Source: Oscillatoriales cyanobacterium PMM_0080 (lineage in GTDB: Bacteria; Cyanobacteriota; Cyanobacteriia; Cyanobacteriales; Microcoleaceae). Taken from it: a stretch of DNA of 55,298 bases. Positions 29,001 to 35,807 of the stretch are shown piece by piece. Each line of letters begins with the position of its first letter. Within the stretch, counting starts at the first letter, position 1. Below the pieces are notes generated by a model. That model was not told where the DNA came from, searched no databases, and saw nothing but the letters and a program-made list of their open reading frames with translations. A program made the position numbers and the translations under genes. Location: contig CASBQF010000069.1 of NCBI GenBank assembly GCA_949127775.1, positions 1 to 55,298 of the forward strand, given 5' to 3'.

Positions 29001-29838
29001 TGAGAAGCCACACCGTACTTCTTGGCGACCAATTTTGGAATCTGAGTTTGATTTAGCTTACTCGCCGCTGATGGAATTGGATTACGGAAAAGGGAGATTG
29101 ATTTTAAATGAGTTGGATTTGGAAGACCATTTTGGTGCGGATGCTGGGGCGGCACAATTAGTGGAACAAATTGTCAGTTACGGGATGAATTCCTCGGTAC
29201 TTGGAAAGCCAGATAAAGTGGTTTTAATTGGGGGAGACAAGGATGCGCAGAAGTTGGACAATTTGGGAGTAATTTATCAGCGGGCTAATGCGCTTACTAA
29301 GGATGTTGGTTTGACGATTGTGGGGGCAGAAGCGAATCTAAAAGATGCTGATTTGCAGGGTTATTTGAATGGTGGGGGTAAGGCATTTTTATTGCCGCGT
29401 CAAGTGCCTGTTGCGGGCTTGGGCGTGGGTTTGCAGCAATCGAAGGATTTCGGCGGTTCGCTGACAGTCCCGGCTTGGGACGAGGTGAAGGGGCTTAGCG
29501 GTTCCGATTTGCGATCGCGCTCTTTTTATGATACTTGGTTAATTAAGTCTGGGGGAGAAATCGGTGCTGATGGTTTGTTAAGTCGGGTACAAGTTGGCAA
29601 GGGCGTGGCGATTTTCTCTCAACTTGACTCGGATAGTTTGAATGCTGATGCTAAGACTTATCTGCGCTTTACTCGCTGGCGACAAACTCGGGCAAATGCT
29701 CAGATTTTGGCTAATTTGGGGGCAAGTTTTAAGGCGGACGGAGTTGTATTTAATGGTTCGAGTCAGGAGTTTTATCACTCTGATTATAAGACAGATTTTG
29801 AGAATGGGGACGATCCTTATCGGTATTATCGATGGTAG
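26026..29838 (+). CDS. Large exported glycoside-hydrolase-family-2-like protein
   Basis: A protein of about 1270 residues. A short charged N terminus and one hydrophobic segment (IIGLFFAAATVFGFIGYAL) suggest export or anchoring. Then come a GH2 sugar-binding domain (YLNGNWQFVPAIG, then AWYQRNIDIPGDW and FIDLARVSTDAIIFVNG), an Ig-like domain, and a TIM-barrel region starting at GFREFWVEGRKFFLNGTEFR. GH2 enzymes normally show an Asn-Glu pair after HPSV-x-MW, with Glu as acid/base; here the sequence is HPSVLMWATSPNYF (W459), without that Glu. A candidate nucleophile Glu562 is in MVVEFGTP. The C-terminal 450 residues hold two glutamine-amidotransferase-like Rossmann segments (SLLIIGREAFSSG and KVVLIGGDKDAQ). 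The substrate is unknown; it may be a polysaccharide-modifying enzyme with altered catalysis or a binding protein. Confidence 0.85.
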   Translation: MNHKWAKIIGLFFAAATVFGFIGYALQNPNSVSNSAISIGFPNLTSVAVGAIDNKRDQIYLNGNWQFVPAIGNPQNPPASPSWGSIQVPGDWQEEKSEFIPGIITRGTGKDWEKFNSKQLSKAWYQRNIDIPGDWTNRRIFIDLARVSTDAIIFVNGINCGQIEWPYGNVEITKVAKPGQNTISILVAAVSDEKDKAVIMSPTEIYTTKSNLQSRGIIGEVRLLGVPAGPLISDVFVQTSTKNKQVKLDIELKDVTQNGQVQLIAQMLDEKGKVEQNFTGNANVQAKQIQTVQIQWDWQNPRLWDIGKPNLYTLKLAVKGSGIDTQYNQPFGFREFWVEGRKFFLNGTEFRLRPNLHSDTWEGGTVEVSDKLIDGYVKSGFNITEIWPWNHDERGRWHFRELFSERADLKGFPIMAPALDITPIAWSEQWNNRQIIDRWKARMAAEMRRYRNHPSVLMWATSPNYFGSGDDQNPRRIGRKKIEGTLGPIEDQRMRAKTPLGNEAFAAMKSADPTRPVMVHQGGTFGDVYSLNSYLNVIPLQEREEWISEWSKTGEMPYMVVEFGTPLHATMMRNRQGFDKVIVSEPWMTEFAAIYLGKQAYELETPGYKGKIREQFVKNQEYKSWHNSKDLDFAPAFQKLQHLFSTNTWRTWRTFGMSGGMIPWNDGHGWEISDAGRTRVDIGAFQPSRRGVYLKQVSNNLVNYLQPEAYKIHPGGEAIINNNGPTLAWIAGTNQAFTAKDHSFFAGGKLAKQVVLINDTRAKQDFAFNWRILVGGQEVGTGEKKGSIETAGTLFFPIDLKLPNTISSKTDGEIRLTARIGDRPHSDTFAFRVFSTVSKVKDAVTIFDPVGKTSAMLKQLGYQLVPWNGSQVSSLLIIGREAFSSGQNLPGNLETFVRNGGKAIVFPQRREWLKNMGLRVAEHVSRRAYPIDSNHPAVSGLDDADLRDWTGESTLLEAYPDTIKSGARLSPSNMPWYGWHWGNRGGVSSASIEKPHRTSWRPILESEFDLAYSPLMELDYGKGRLILNELDLEDHFGADAGAAQLVEQIVSYGMNSSVLGKPDKVVLIGGDKDAQKLDNLGVIYQRANALTKDVGLTIVGAEANLKDADLQGYLNGGGKAFLLPRQVPVAGLGVGLQQSKDFGGSLTVPAWDEVKGLSGSDLRSRSFYDTWLIKSGGEIGADGLLSRVQVGKGVAIFSQLDSDSLNADAKTYLRFTRWRQTRANAQILANLGASFKADGVVFNGSSQEFYHSDYKTDFENGDDPYRYYRW

Positions 29839-29841
29839 AAT

Positions 29842-30228
29842 TTACCAGTCAATATTGACCGGATATTTGGCAAATATCGAATCGCAACTCACTAACACAG
29901 CGTCTTCTATATTTGCTTGAGCAATCAATAGGCGATCGAATGGATCTTTGTGATGAGTTGGTAAGTTATTTAAAGCTAAAACATGAGCAATAGTAATAGG
30001 TAGCAATTCTATATTGTTAGTCACTTGCTGGCTTTCTATCACTTCTGTTAAAGACAGATTCAGACTTAGTTTACCAAGTTGGAGCTTGATTTGGATTTCC
30101 CAAATGCTGGCAACACTTACAAGCAAAGTGTTTTCGGGATTTTGACACAAGCCAAGAGCTTTTGGTGAAAGTCTTTGCGGGGAACTGTCCCACCAAATGA
30201 ATGTATGAGTATCCAGGAGTAATTTCAT
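29842..30228 (-). CDS. PIN-domain toxin of a type II toxin-antitoxin pair
   Basis: A 128-residue PIN-domain ribonuclease, the VapC-like toxin class that cleaves RNA with acidic residues and Mg2+. Visible motifs are LLDTHTFIWW (D6), SVASIWEIQIKLQLGKL (E near residue 44), and HKDPFDRLLIAQA with the later acidic pair. The subgroup with DTHTFIWW is common in cyanobacteria and is paired with Phd/YefM antitoxins, as here. The start ATG overlaps the antitoxin stop by 4 bp (ATGA), so translation is coupled. Its stop lies only 3 bp from the stop of the convergent GH2-like gene. Confidence 0.92.
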   Translation of the reverse strand: MKLLLDTHTFIWWDSSPQRLSPKALGLCQNPENTLLVSVASIWEIQIKLQLGKLSLNLSLTEVIESQQVTNNIELLPITIAHVLALNNLPTHHKDPFDRLLIAQANIEDAVLVSCDSIFAKYPVNIDW

Positions 30229-30461
30229 AGATTCCCTGTCCAGAATTCATCAGATAACGGTTCATCAAAATCGTCGCTTGTCCAGATTGCTCCTGCGTGC
30301 AATCCTGCTGTGCGCGGCTTAGCTGGAGATGCAATGGGCGCTAAGCGTACAAGGGGAATGCCACCTTCTGTGAGAACAACCTCTATACCTTTAAGTGCTA
30401 GAGATAATAACTCTTTTAAATTTGTTTGTGCTTCTTGTATGTCAACTGTTTTTGTGAGCAT
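30225..30461 (-). CDS. Phd/YefM-family antitoxin
   Basis: A 78-residue antitoxin upstream of, and overlapping, the PIN toxin gene. The N-terminal part (TVDIQEAQTNLKELLSLALKG, then EVVLTEGGIPLVRLAPI) is the Phd DNA-binding fold. The acidic C-terminal part (WTSDDFDEPLSDEFW) is the toxin-neutralising segment. It probably represses its own operon. The gene order antitoxin-toxin and the 4-bp overlap are typical. Confidence 0.92.
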   Translation of the reverse strand: MLTKTVDIQEAQTNLKELLSLALKGIEVVLTEGGIPLVRLAPIASPAKPRTAGLHAGAIWTSDDFDEPLSDEFWTGNL

Positions 30462-30549
30462 TGCAGTTATCCTAGTTAGGAGTTAAAAGTACGATCGCAT
30501 GGCAGAGTGCAATTTCTATATCAAACGGTGAAACCTATCATACTACATA

Positions 30550-30795
30550 TCACAGGTCAAAGTGTCGCTTAAATCTGGGGTCTAATTTGTCGGTTTTCCT
30601 TTGATTGCAGGTGAGACAGAGGGTTTGCAGGTTGCTGATGTCGTTGGTGCCACCGCGGGCTAGGGGGATGATATGATCGATCGACAGTTGAGTTTCTTGT
30701 TTGGTTTGGCCGCAGCTTTGGCACTGGTATTTATTGCGGGTGAATACGTATTTTCTGACTTCTGGAGGGATGCGAATTCTGGGGGTTTTAGTCAT
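30550..30795 (-). CDS. HNH endonuclease
   Basis: A small (81-residue) HNH nuclease. Zinc-binding pairs are CQSCG (with ENKYQ-like RNKYQ before it) and CLTCN, with the catalytic motif IDHIIPLARGG and N in ISNLQTLC. The start is set at MTKTPRIRI (30795); the longer frame from 30849 lacks family support. Such stand-alone HNH proteins are common in cyanobacteria, and their roles are mostly untested. It is oriented like the toxin-antitoxin pair but separated by 90 bp and not obviously co-transcribed. Confidence 0.9.
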   Translation of the reverse strand: MTKTPRIRIPPEVRKYVFTRNKYQCQSCGQTKQETQLSIDHIIPLARGGTNDISNLQTLCLTCNQRKTDKLDPRFKRHFDL

Positions 30796-31421
30796 GATGT
30801 ATTTTAACCGCAGATGAACGCGAATCAACGCGGATGTTTGATGGCTCAATCAGCAAACATTTCGTCATAAATGTCATTTTCCGTACTCAACCAATCTTGA
30901 TAAGCTTGGGATAAGCTGTTGCGCATTTAAACTGGATGTTCGGAACGGGCTAGAAGCCCATTCCACAATATTTGTATTGATTTTTGATGAACAATTTAAA
31001 TGTAGAATAGCTTACAAGCATCAGTGGAACAGATTCTTTTCCATTTATTTTTCAAGAACAGCGCTAGGTTCAGAAGTATTGCTAACTTTTTATCTGAATT
31101 TGCTCGATTATTGTTAGAAGTTTTTGGCGAATGTTCATAGGATTAAAGTCGCTTTTTGTTACCCATTATACCATAATTGTTTTGACTAGATTTAAAACAG
31201 CCTCAAAAGTCATATTTTTTATGTTTCAACTGGCGATCGATCTAACTGTAGCATTTTGGTCGCCCAGGACAGCATCATCAGGCTTTGGTTAAGAAGATTC
31301 ATTTAGCACAGTCCCCGGAAAACTTAAACTTGTGCCGAAATTACTGAAAAGTGCTATATTCAACTCCGTAAACCCTGAACAGCACTTTCAGGTATGCCAA
31401 AATTATCAACGAGTCAACTAA
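30796..31421. other. Gene-poor stretch upstream of the FAD-type oxidoreductase gene
   Basis: About 625 bp. Minus-strand bases 30846-30926 encode a 26-residue peptide (ends DIYDEMFAD) that resembles the C-terminal end of small antitoxins and may be a gene remnant. A 5-bp stem GGGCT-aga-AGCCC is at 30947-30959. Nothing else convincing was seen. Confidence 0.5.
30846..30926 (-). pseudogene. Possible remnant of an antitoxin-like gene (26 codons)
   Basis: An ATG-initiated frame MRNSLSQAYQDWLSTENDIY... of 26 residues ending in TGA. The WLSTENDIYDE pattern recalls C-terminal toxin-binding tails of VapB-type antitoxins such as the (W/L)xxEND(A/I)YD tails seen in cyanobacteria. There is no upstream DNA-binding part in frame. 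It could be chance. Confidence 0.25.
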
Positions 31422-33074
31422 ATGCCCTTTACTTTCAAGAAATTAGCTTCGATCGCAATCTTCTTCGTAGCCGTAAAAATTTTAGTTGACTCTCCGCAGT
31501 TCCAACAAGCGGCCAATGACATCACACACAGAAACCCAGCCAGCGCCACATCAGACACCGAAACTCTGCGGCAAAAATCCAGCAGCCAGCCCGCCACAGA
31601 ACCCCACAAATCACCGGATCAAAAGTTTGATGTAGTAGTGTATGGCGATGAAGTACCGGGGATATGTGCCGCGATATGGGCAAAAAAGACTTTAGGTGAA
31701 AAGGGCAAAGTAGCTGTTGTGCGATCGAACTACGCAACTGCTCTTTTGGGCGGCGTACTCACCCGCGGCGGTTTAGGTTACGTCGATTTAGACAAAATCC
31801 CCGACTGGTATCGCCAACCCTACGCCCAATGTTTCCGGGAATTCTTAGACAAAGCCAATGTCCCTGAATCTTGCTTAGAACCAAAAACCGCCGACAAAGC
31901 TCTTAAAGAGATGCTTTCGGAAGCCGGAGTTAAAGTTATTTCTAACTCAACTCTGACTCCTCATGTAGTTGATAAAAAAATAGAATATGCCGAAGTCAAA
32001 GAGAGCAATATCAAAATTCAAGCTGACTCTTTTATTGACGTAACTCAAGACGCGGAACTGGCAAGAAAAGCCGGATTATCTTATTATACAGGATATGAAT
32101 CGCAAAATATTAAATCAAAAAATGAAACCTTAGCAGTATCTGTCGTCCCGACAATTACGGGTATAACGATAGCCGACTTCCGCAAAATAGAAGATGAAAT
32201 TGTTTACAATACTTCTTTAGTAGAAAAGATTAAAGCAAGCATTACCAAATATAAAGACCCGGCGAATACAGAATTCTGGATGAGGAATTTCTTGAGTCCG
32301 ATCTATCAAGCCTATCGAGACGGCTACAATATCAGAAGCGTAGCTATAGGGGCAGCATATCATGTAGACAGAAATCTGCCCTTTACTCAAGATAAAGGAT
32401 TCTTCTTTGACAAAGCCAATGTTTGCGTTTATAAAGATAATTCTATGTCGTGGAATGGCTTTCTATTTAAATACCAAGTTGATGAATTGATGAAGATGGA
32501 AGCTAACGGCAGAAAACCGAATGCTGAGATGGTGAAAGAAATGTCACATCTCCAAGAATGGCTGCAAAAGAAGTCGGGTAAAGACGTGAGAGTGTTTATC
32601 CCAGAAGAGATTTATATCAGACAAACTTTGAATGTTCGCGATGTGGTTGCGCCGCTAAGTGGGAAGGAGATTATCAAAGGGGGAACTGAGGCCGAAAAGT
32701 CGATCGGCAGTTTTTCCTATGATTTCGACTTGCGGGGCGGAGTCAAGGACTTGGGATCGAGAATTCCGCCACTGCCGACCTATAATTTTGGCATAGAGAG
32801 CGCTTTGGCTAGTAAAGTGAGTAATTTGGCTATTGTAGGGCGATCGTCCGGCTATGTCGGAATGGCGGTATCAGTCGGGCGAATTGCGACGGTGAATATT
32901 TATCAAGGACAAGGCGTGGGCGTGGCAGCGGGTTTGGCGAGCAAGTTGGGAGTCCCGCTGAATACGATTACTTCGAGTAAAACAAGAGCAACTTTGGAGA
33001 CTTTAACGGGGAAAACGACGTATTTATCGGGGAGAGATACGAGTTATGGGGTGGATTACAAGGAAGTGAAATAA
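31422..33074 (+). CDS. Exported FAD-dependent oxidoreductase-like protein
   Basis: A 550-residue protein. A hydrophobic N-terminal segment (FTFKKLASIAIFFVAVKILV, residues 3-22) and a Ser/Thr/Pro-rich spacer suggest anchoring or export. The body resembles the FAD_oxidored family: a dinucleotide-binding start FDVVVYGDEVPGICAAIWA (about residues 69-87), and a GGVLTRGGLGYVD segment near residue 110. The canonical GxGxxG is altered to GDEVPG. The C-terminal region has ALASKVSNLAIVGRSSGYVG and a final GVAAGLASKLG, typical of these flavoproteins. The substrate is unknown. It is followed after about 200 bp by an RTX metallopeptidase gene on the same strand; a functional link is possible but not shown. 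Confidence 0.75.
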   Translation: MPFTFKKLASIAIFFVAVKILVDSPQFQQAANDITHRNPASATSDTETLRQKSSSQPATEPHKSPDQKFDVVVYGDEVPGICAAIWAKKTLGEKGKVAVVRSNYATALLGGVLTRGGLGYVDLDKIPDWYRQPYAQCFREFLDKANVPESCLEPKTADKALKEMLSEAGVKVISNSTLTPHVVDKKIEYAEVKESNIKIQADSFIDVTQDAELARKAGLSYYTGYESQNIKSKNETLAVSVVPTITGITIADFRKIEDEIVYNTSLVEKIKASITKYKDPANTEFWMRNFLSPIYQAYRDGYNIRSVAIGAAYHVDRNLPFTQDKGFFFDKANVCVYKDNSMSWNGFLFKYQVDELMKMEANGRKPNAEMVKEMSHLQEWLQKKSGKDVRVFIPEEIYIRQTLNVRDVVAPLSGKEIIKGGTEAEKSIGSFSYDFDLRGGVKDLGSRIPPLPTYNFGIESALASKVSNLAIVGRSSGYVGMAVSVGRIATVNIYQGQGVGVAAGLASKLGVPLNTITSSKTRATLETLTGKTTYLSGRDTSYGVDYKEVK

Positions 33075-33271
33075 TTGGCATCTTGGGATGCTTGTAGGGA
33101 CTTCACAGGGTAGAGATTGAATTGACAGGCCACAAAACCCTTCAACATTGTCCGCCGCCAGCCTGTTTTGTGAAGTTTTGTTACAAAAGTCGTCGTTCTG
33201 CATAAAAACTAGAACTTGAGCCTGAGAGATAAGCAGACGGGTTTTGACGGCGATAGTAGTGAGAATTAACA

Positions 33272-35635
33272 ATGGCAACCATTAACGGAACATTGGCTGA
33301 CGATACTCTGAATGGCACTTCTAATGCAGATGTGATATTTGGACAACAAGGCTCTGACTTGGTGTTTGGGCGCGATGGGAATGATCTTCTGTACGGCAAT
33401 GAAGGGAATGATACTTTTTATGGCGGCAAGGGTAATGATACGGTTTATGGCGGCAAAGGTGACGATCGAGTATTCGGCGATTCTGACGATGACTTGCTGT
33501 ACGGAAACGAGGATCAGGATAGCATAAATGGCGGCAAAGGCAACGATACAGTTTACGGTGGCAAAGGTAATGACAGCTTGTTTGGCAACTTGGGGAATGA
33601 TTTTCTGGCTGGCGACAAGGGATCGGATACATTAACTGGCGGAAGTGGCAATGATACTTTCTTTATAGGTAAAACAACTGGCGGCCGTCAGTTGTTGGAT
33701 GCGGACTTCATTACTGATTATACAAACGGTGAGGATGTAATTAAGTTAAAGAGCGACTTGGTGTTTGATGATCTCAAAATTTATCTGGGTACAGGGGTTT
33801 ATTCTGGCTACACGATTATTCAGGATAAGCTAACAAGCGAATATTTGGCAGTTTTGAATGGTACAAATAATATCGCTATTGCTGATGCTAGCGGGGCAAA
33901 GACTGTGCAGCCTCAGCCTTTGCCGACTCCCACGTTTGCAACGACTCCAACACCTGCGCCAACTCCGACGCCTCAAATTACGCCAACTCCAACGCCTCAA
34001 ATTACGCCAACTCCAACGCCTGCGGTGACAACTCCAACGCCTCAAATTACGCCAACTCCGACTCCTGCGGTAACAACTCCGACGCCTCAAATTACGCCGA
34101 CTCCGACTCCTGCGGTAACAACTCCGACGCCTCAAATTACGCCAACTCCGACGCCTCAAATTACGCCAACTCCAACACCTGCGCCGACTCCGACTCCTGC
34201 GCCGACTCCGACTCCTGCGGTAACAACTCCAACGCCTGCGGTGACAACTCCGACGCCTGTGGTGGCGGCACCTGTGACGACTCCAACGCCTGTGGTGACA
34301 ACGCCGACGCCTGTGGTGACGACTCCGACGCCTGTGGTGACGACTCCGACGCCTGTGGTGACAACTCCGACGCCTGCGGTCACAACTCCGACGCCTGTAG
34401 TCACAACTCCAACGCCTGTAGTCACAACTCCGACGCCTGTAGTCACAACTCCGACGCCTGCTGTAACACCGCTTCCGCCTATCCCGCCTGTAGCTAACGG
34501 ATTTAGTATCAAGTTCGACTATCGTTATGACACCACAGGTTTCTTTAACGATCCTAGTCGCAAAGCAGCGTTAGAAGCAGCCGGAAAAATCTGGACAGAT
34601 GTCATCAAAAATGATTTTTCCAATCCTCCTGTTGGGATATCGGGAACCATAAGTCATCCGGTTACTGGACAACCTCAAAATGTAATCTTTGACTCTCAAA
34701 TTGATGATATGGTTATGTTTGTTGGTGCTCAATCTCTCGTCTTTAACAACCCTAATTCTTCTGGAGTAGCTGGACAACTAGCTTCTGGTTTAATGACAAG
34801 AGGAGGTAGTGTTCAGGCAGCAAGACCGGGCGATATTTTTAGCAGCATCTCTTTTGCATCAGGTCTTAACTGGTTCTTTGATTCAACACCTACAACTGTT
34901 AATGATATTCCAGGAACTTCAATTGATTTCATTAGTGTTGCTGTACACGAAATTGGTCACTCGCTAGGATTTTATCCTGGCACTCAGGGCACAGGCCCTA
35001 ACGCCCTCAATGTTAATGGTGGTAATCCGATTCCATTTATGCCTGGTGGTAATCCTCACATCGATCAAAACTTCCGAATTGATGGTGTAGCACCAGTTAT
35101 GACACCAGGTGCAGGAGGACGATTCCCGACAAGAGCGGATTTAGCAATCTTGGCCGATAAAGGTGATAAAATTCCTAGCCTTTCTGGTTATGTTCCACAA
35201 GAAAAAACACCGATCGCCACCCCAAACAAGGACAATTTTAGTGGTACTGATGGTAATGATACGATCGATCTTTTAGCTGGAGATGATGTCGCCTTTGGCT
35301 ATGAAGGTAATGATTTGCTATTTGGTGGCCCTGGAAATGACTATCTTGACGGTGGTATCGGAGATGATTCACTGATCGGAGGTTCTGGGGACAATACTCT
35401 GTACGGTCGTGAAGGTAAGGATATCTTTTTCTTTGACACGACAACTGGTAAGGATATTATCGGTGATTTTGTAGCTGCTGATGACAAGATTCAGGTATCT
35501 GGTTTTGCATTGACTGTTGACAATCTTGTCGCCCAAGCTAACAGCCCTCAACGGCTGATTACGCTGAGTCCGACTCAATCAATCCAGATTTTTGGGCCGG
35601 CTGGTTCGCTGACTGCCGCGAATTTCATTATCTAA
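33272..35635 (+). CDS. RTX-repeat metallopeptidase with Pro/Thr-rich linker
   Basis: A 787-residue secreted-type protein without a classical signal peptide. Residues about 10-135 are RTX nonapeptides ([20 protein letters not shown] type), which bind calcium. Residues about 215-405 are a Thr-Pro linker ([16 protein letters not shown]). Residues about 410-645 form a peptidase-like domain with HEIGHSLGF (H559, E560, H563). In metzincins the third zinc ligand would follow at +6 from the second His; here that position is Pro (FYPG), so the third ligand must be elsewhere, perhaps the His of NPHID. A second RTX block covers about 655-730, followed by a C-terminal domain typical of type I secreted proteins. 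No secretion genes are nearby. The role is probably extracellular proteolysis, by inference. Confidence 0.85.
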   Translation: MATINGTLADDTLNGTSNADVIFGQQGSDLVFGRDGNDLLYGNEGNDTFYGGKGNDTVYGGKGDDRVFGDSDDDLLYGNEDQDSINGGKGNDTVYGGKGNDSLFGNLGNDFLAGDKGSDTLTGGSGNDTFFIGKTTGGRQLLDADFITDYTNGEDVIKLKSDLVFDDLKIYLGTGVYSGYTIIQDKLTSEYLAVLNGTNNIAIADASGAKTVQPQPLPTPTFATTPTPAPTPTPQITPTPTPQITPTPTPAVTTPTPQITPTPTPAVTTPTPQITPTPTPAVTTPTPQITPTPTPQITPTPTPAPTPTPAPTPTPAVTTPTPAVTTPTPVVAAPVTTPTPVVTTPTPVVTTPTPVVTTPTPVVTTPTPAVTTPTPVVTTPTPVVTTPTPVVTTPTPAVTPLPPIPPVANGFSIKFDYRYDTTGFFNDPSRKAALEAAGKIWTDVIKNDFSNPPVGISGTISHPVTGQPQNVIFDSQIDDMVMFVGAQSLVFNNPNSSGVAGQLASGLMTRGGSVQAARPGDIFSSISFASGLNWFFDSTPTTVNDIPGTSIDFISVAVHEIGHSLGFYPGTQGTGPNALNVNGGNPIPFMPGGNPHIDQNFRIDGVAPVMTPGAGGRFPTRADLAILADKGDKIPSLSGYVPQEKTPIATPNKDNFSGTDGNDTIDLLAGDDVAFGYEGNDLLFGGPGNDYLDGGIGDDSLIGGSGDNTLYGREGKDIFFFDTTTGKDIIGDFVAADDKIQVSGFALTVDNLVAQANSPQRLITLSPTQSIQIFGPAGSLTAANFII
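33928..34470 (+). repeat. Coding minisatellite for the Thr-Pro linker
   Basis: Tandem units of about 15-24 bp, variants of ACTCCGACGCCTGTGGTGAC and ACTCCAACGCCTCAAATTAC, encode TPTPVVT and TPTPQIT. Two unit types are arranged in blocks. Such arrays expand and contract easily, so linker length probably varies between strains. The opposite-strand open frames here are mirror images of the repeat. Confidence 0.88.
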
Positions 35636-35665
35636 TCTAGTCTTGAGACAAGTTTAGGATTAAAT

Positions 35666-35707
35666 CGATCGCACTTTTCCGCACTGATTCTGGAAAAAGT
35701 GCGATCG
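35666..35707. terminator. Hairpin after the RTX gene
   Basis: CGATCGCACTTTTCC pairs with GGAAAAAGTGCGATCG across GCACTGATTCT, with one bulged A, 31 bases after the RTX stop. TATTTCT follows. It could terminate transcription, and it contains HIP1-like GATCGC sequences. A third GATCGCACTTTCC copy follows at about 35725. Confidence 0.5.
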
Positions 35708-35807
35708 TATTTCTACAAGCCGCCCGATCGCACTTTCCCCCAAATTCCCCATACTCTCCCCCCCGATGTGGCACAATCGTTGCATAAGAGACAAATCCGA
35801 AGCTGCC

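Noticed and set aside
30846-30926. A complete small antitoxin gene
   Set aside because: Only 26 residues, without a DNA-binding part and without a toxin gene beside it. Kept only as a possible remnant.
34156-34512. Minus-strand Val/Gly/Thr repeat frame opposite the RTX gene
   Set aside because: It is a mirror of the Thr-Pro minisatellite, not a gene.
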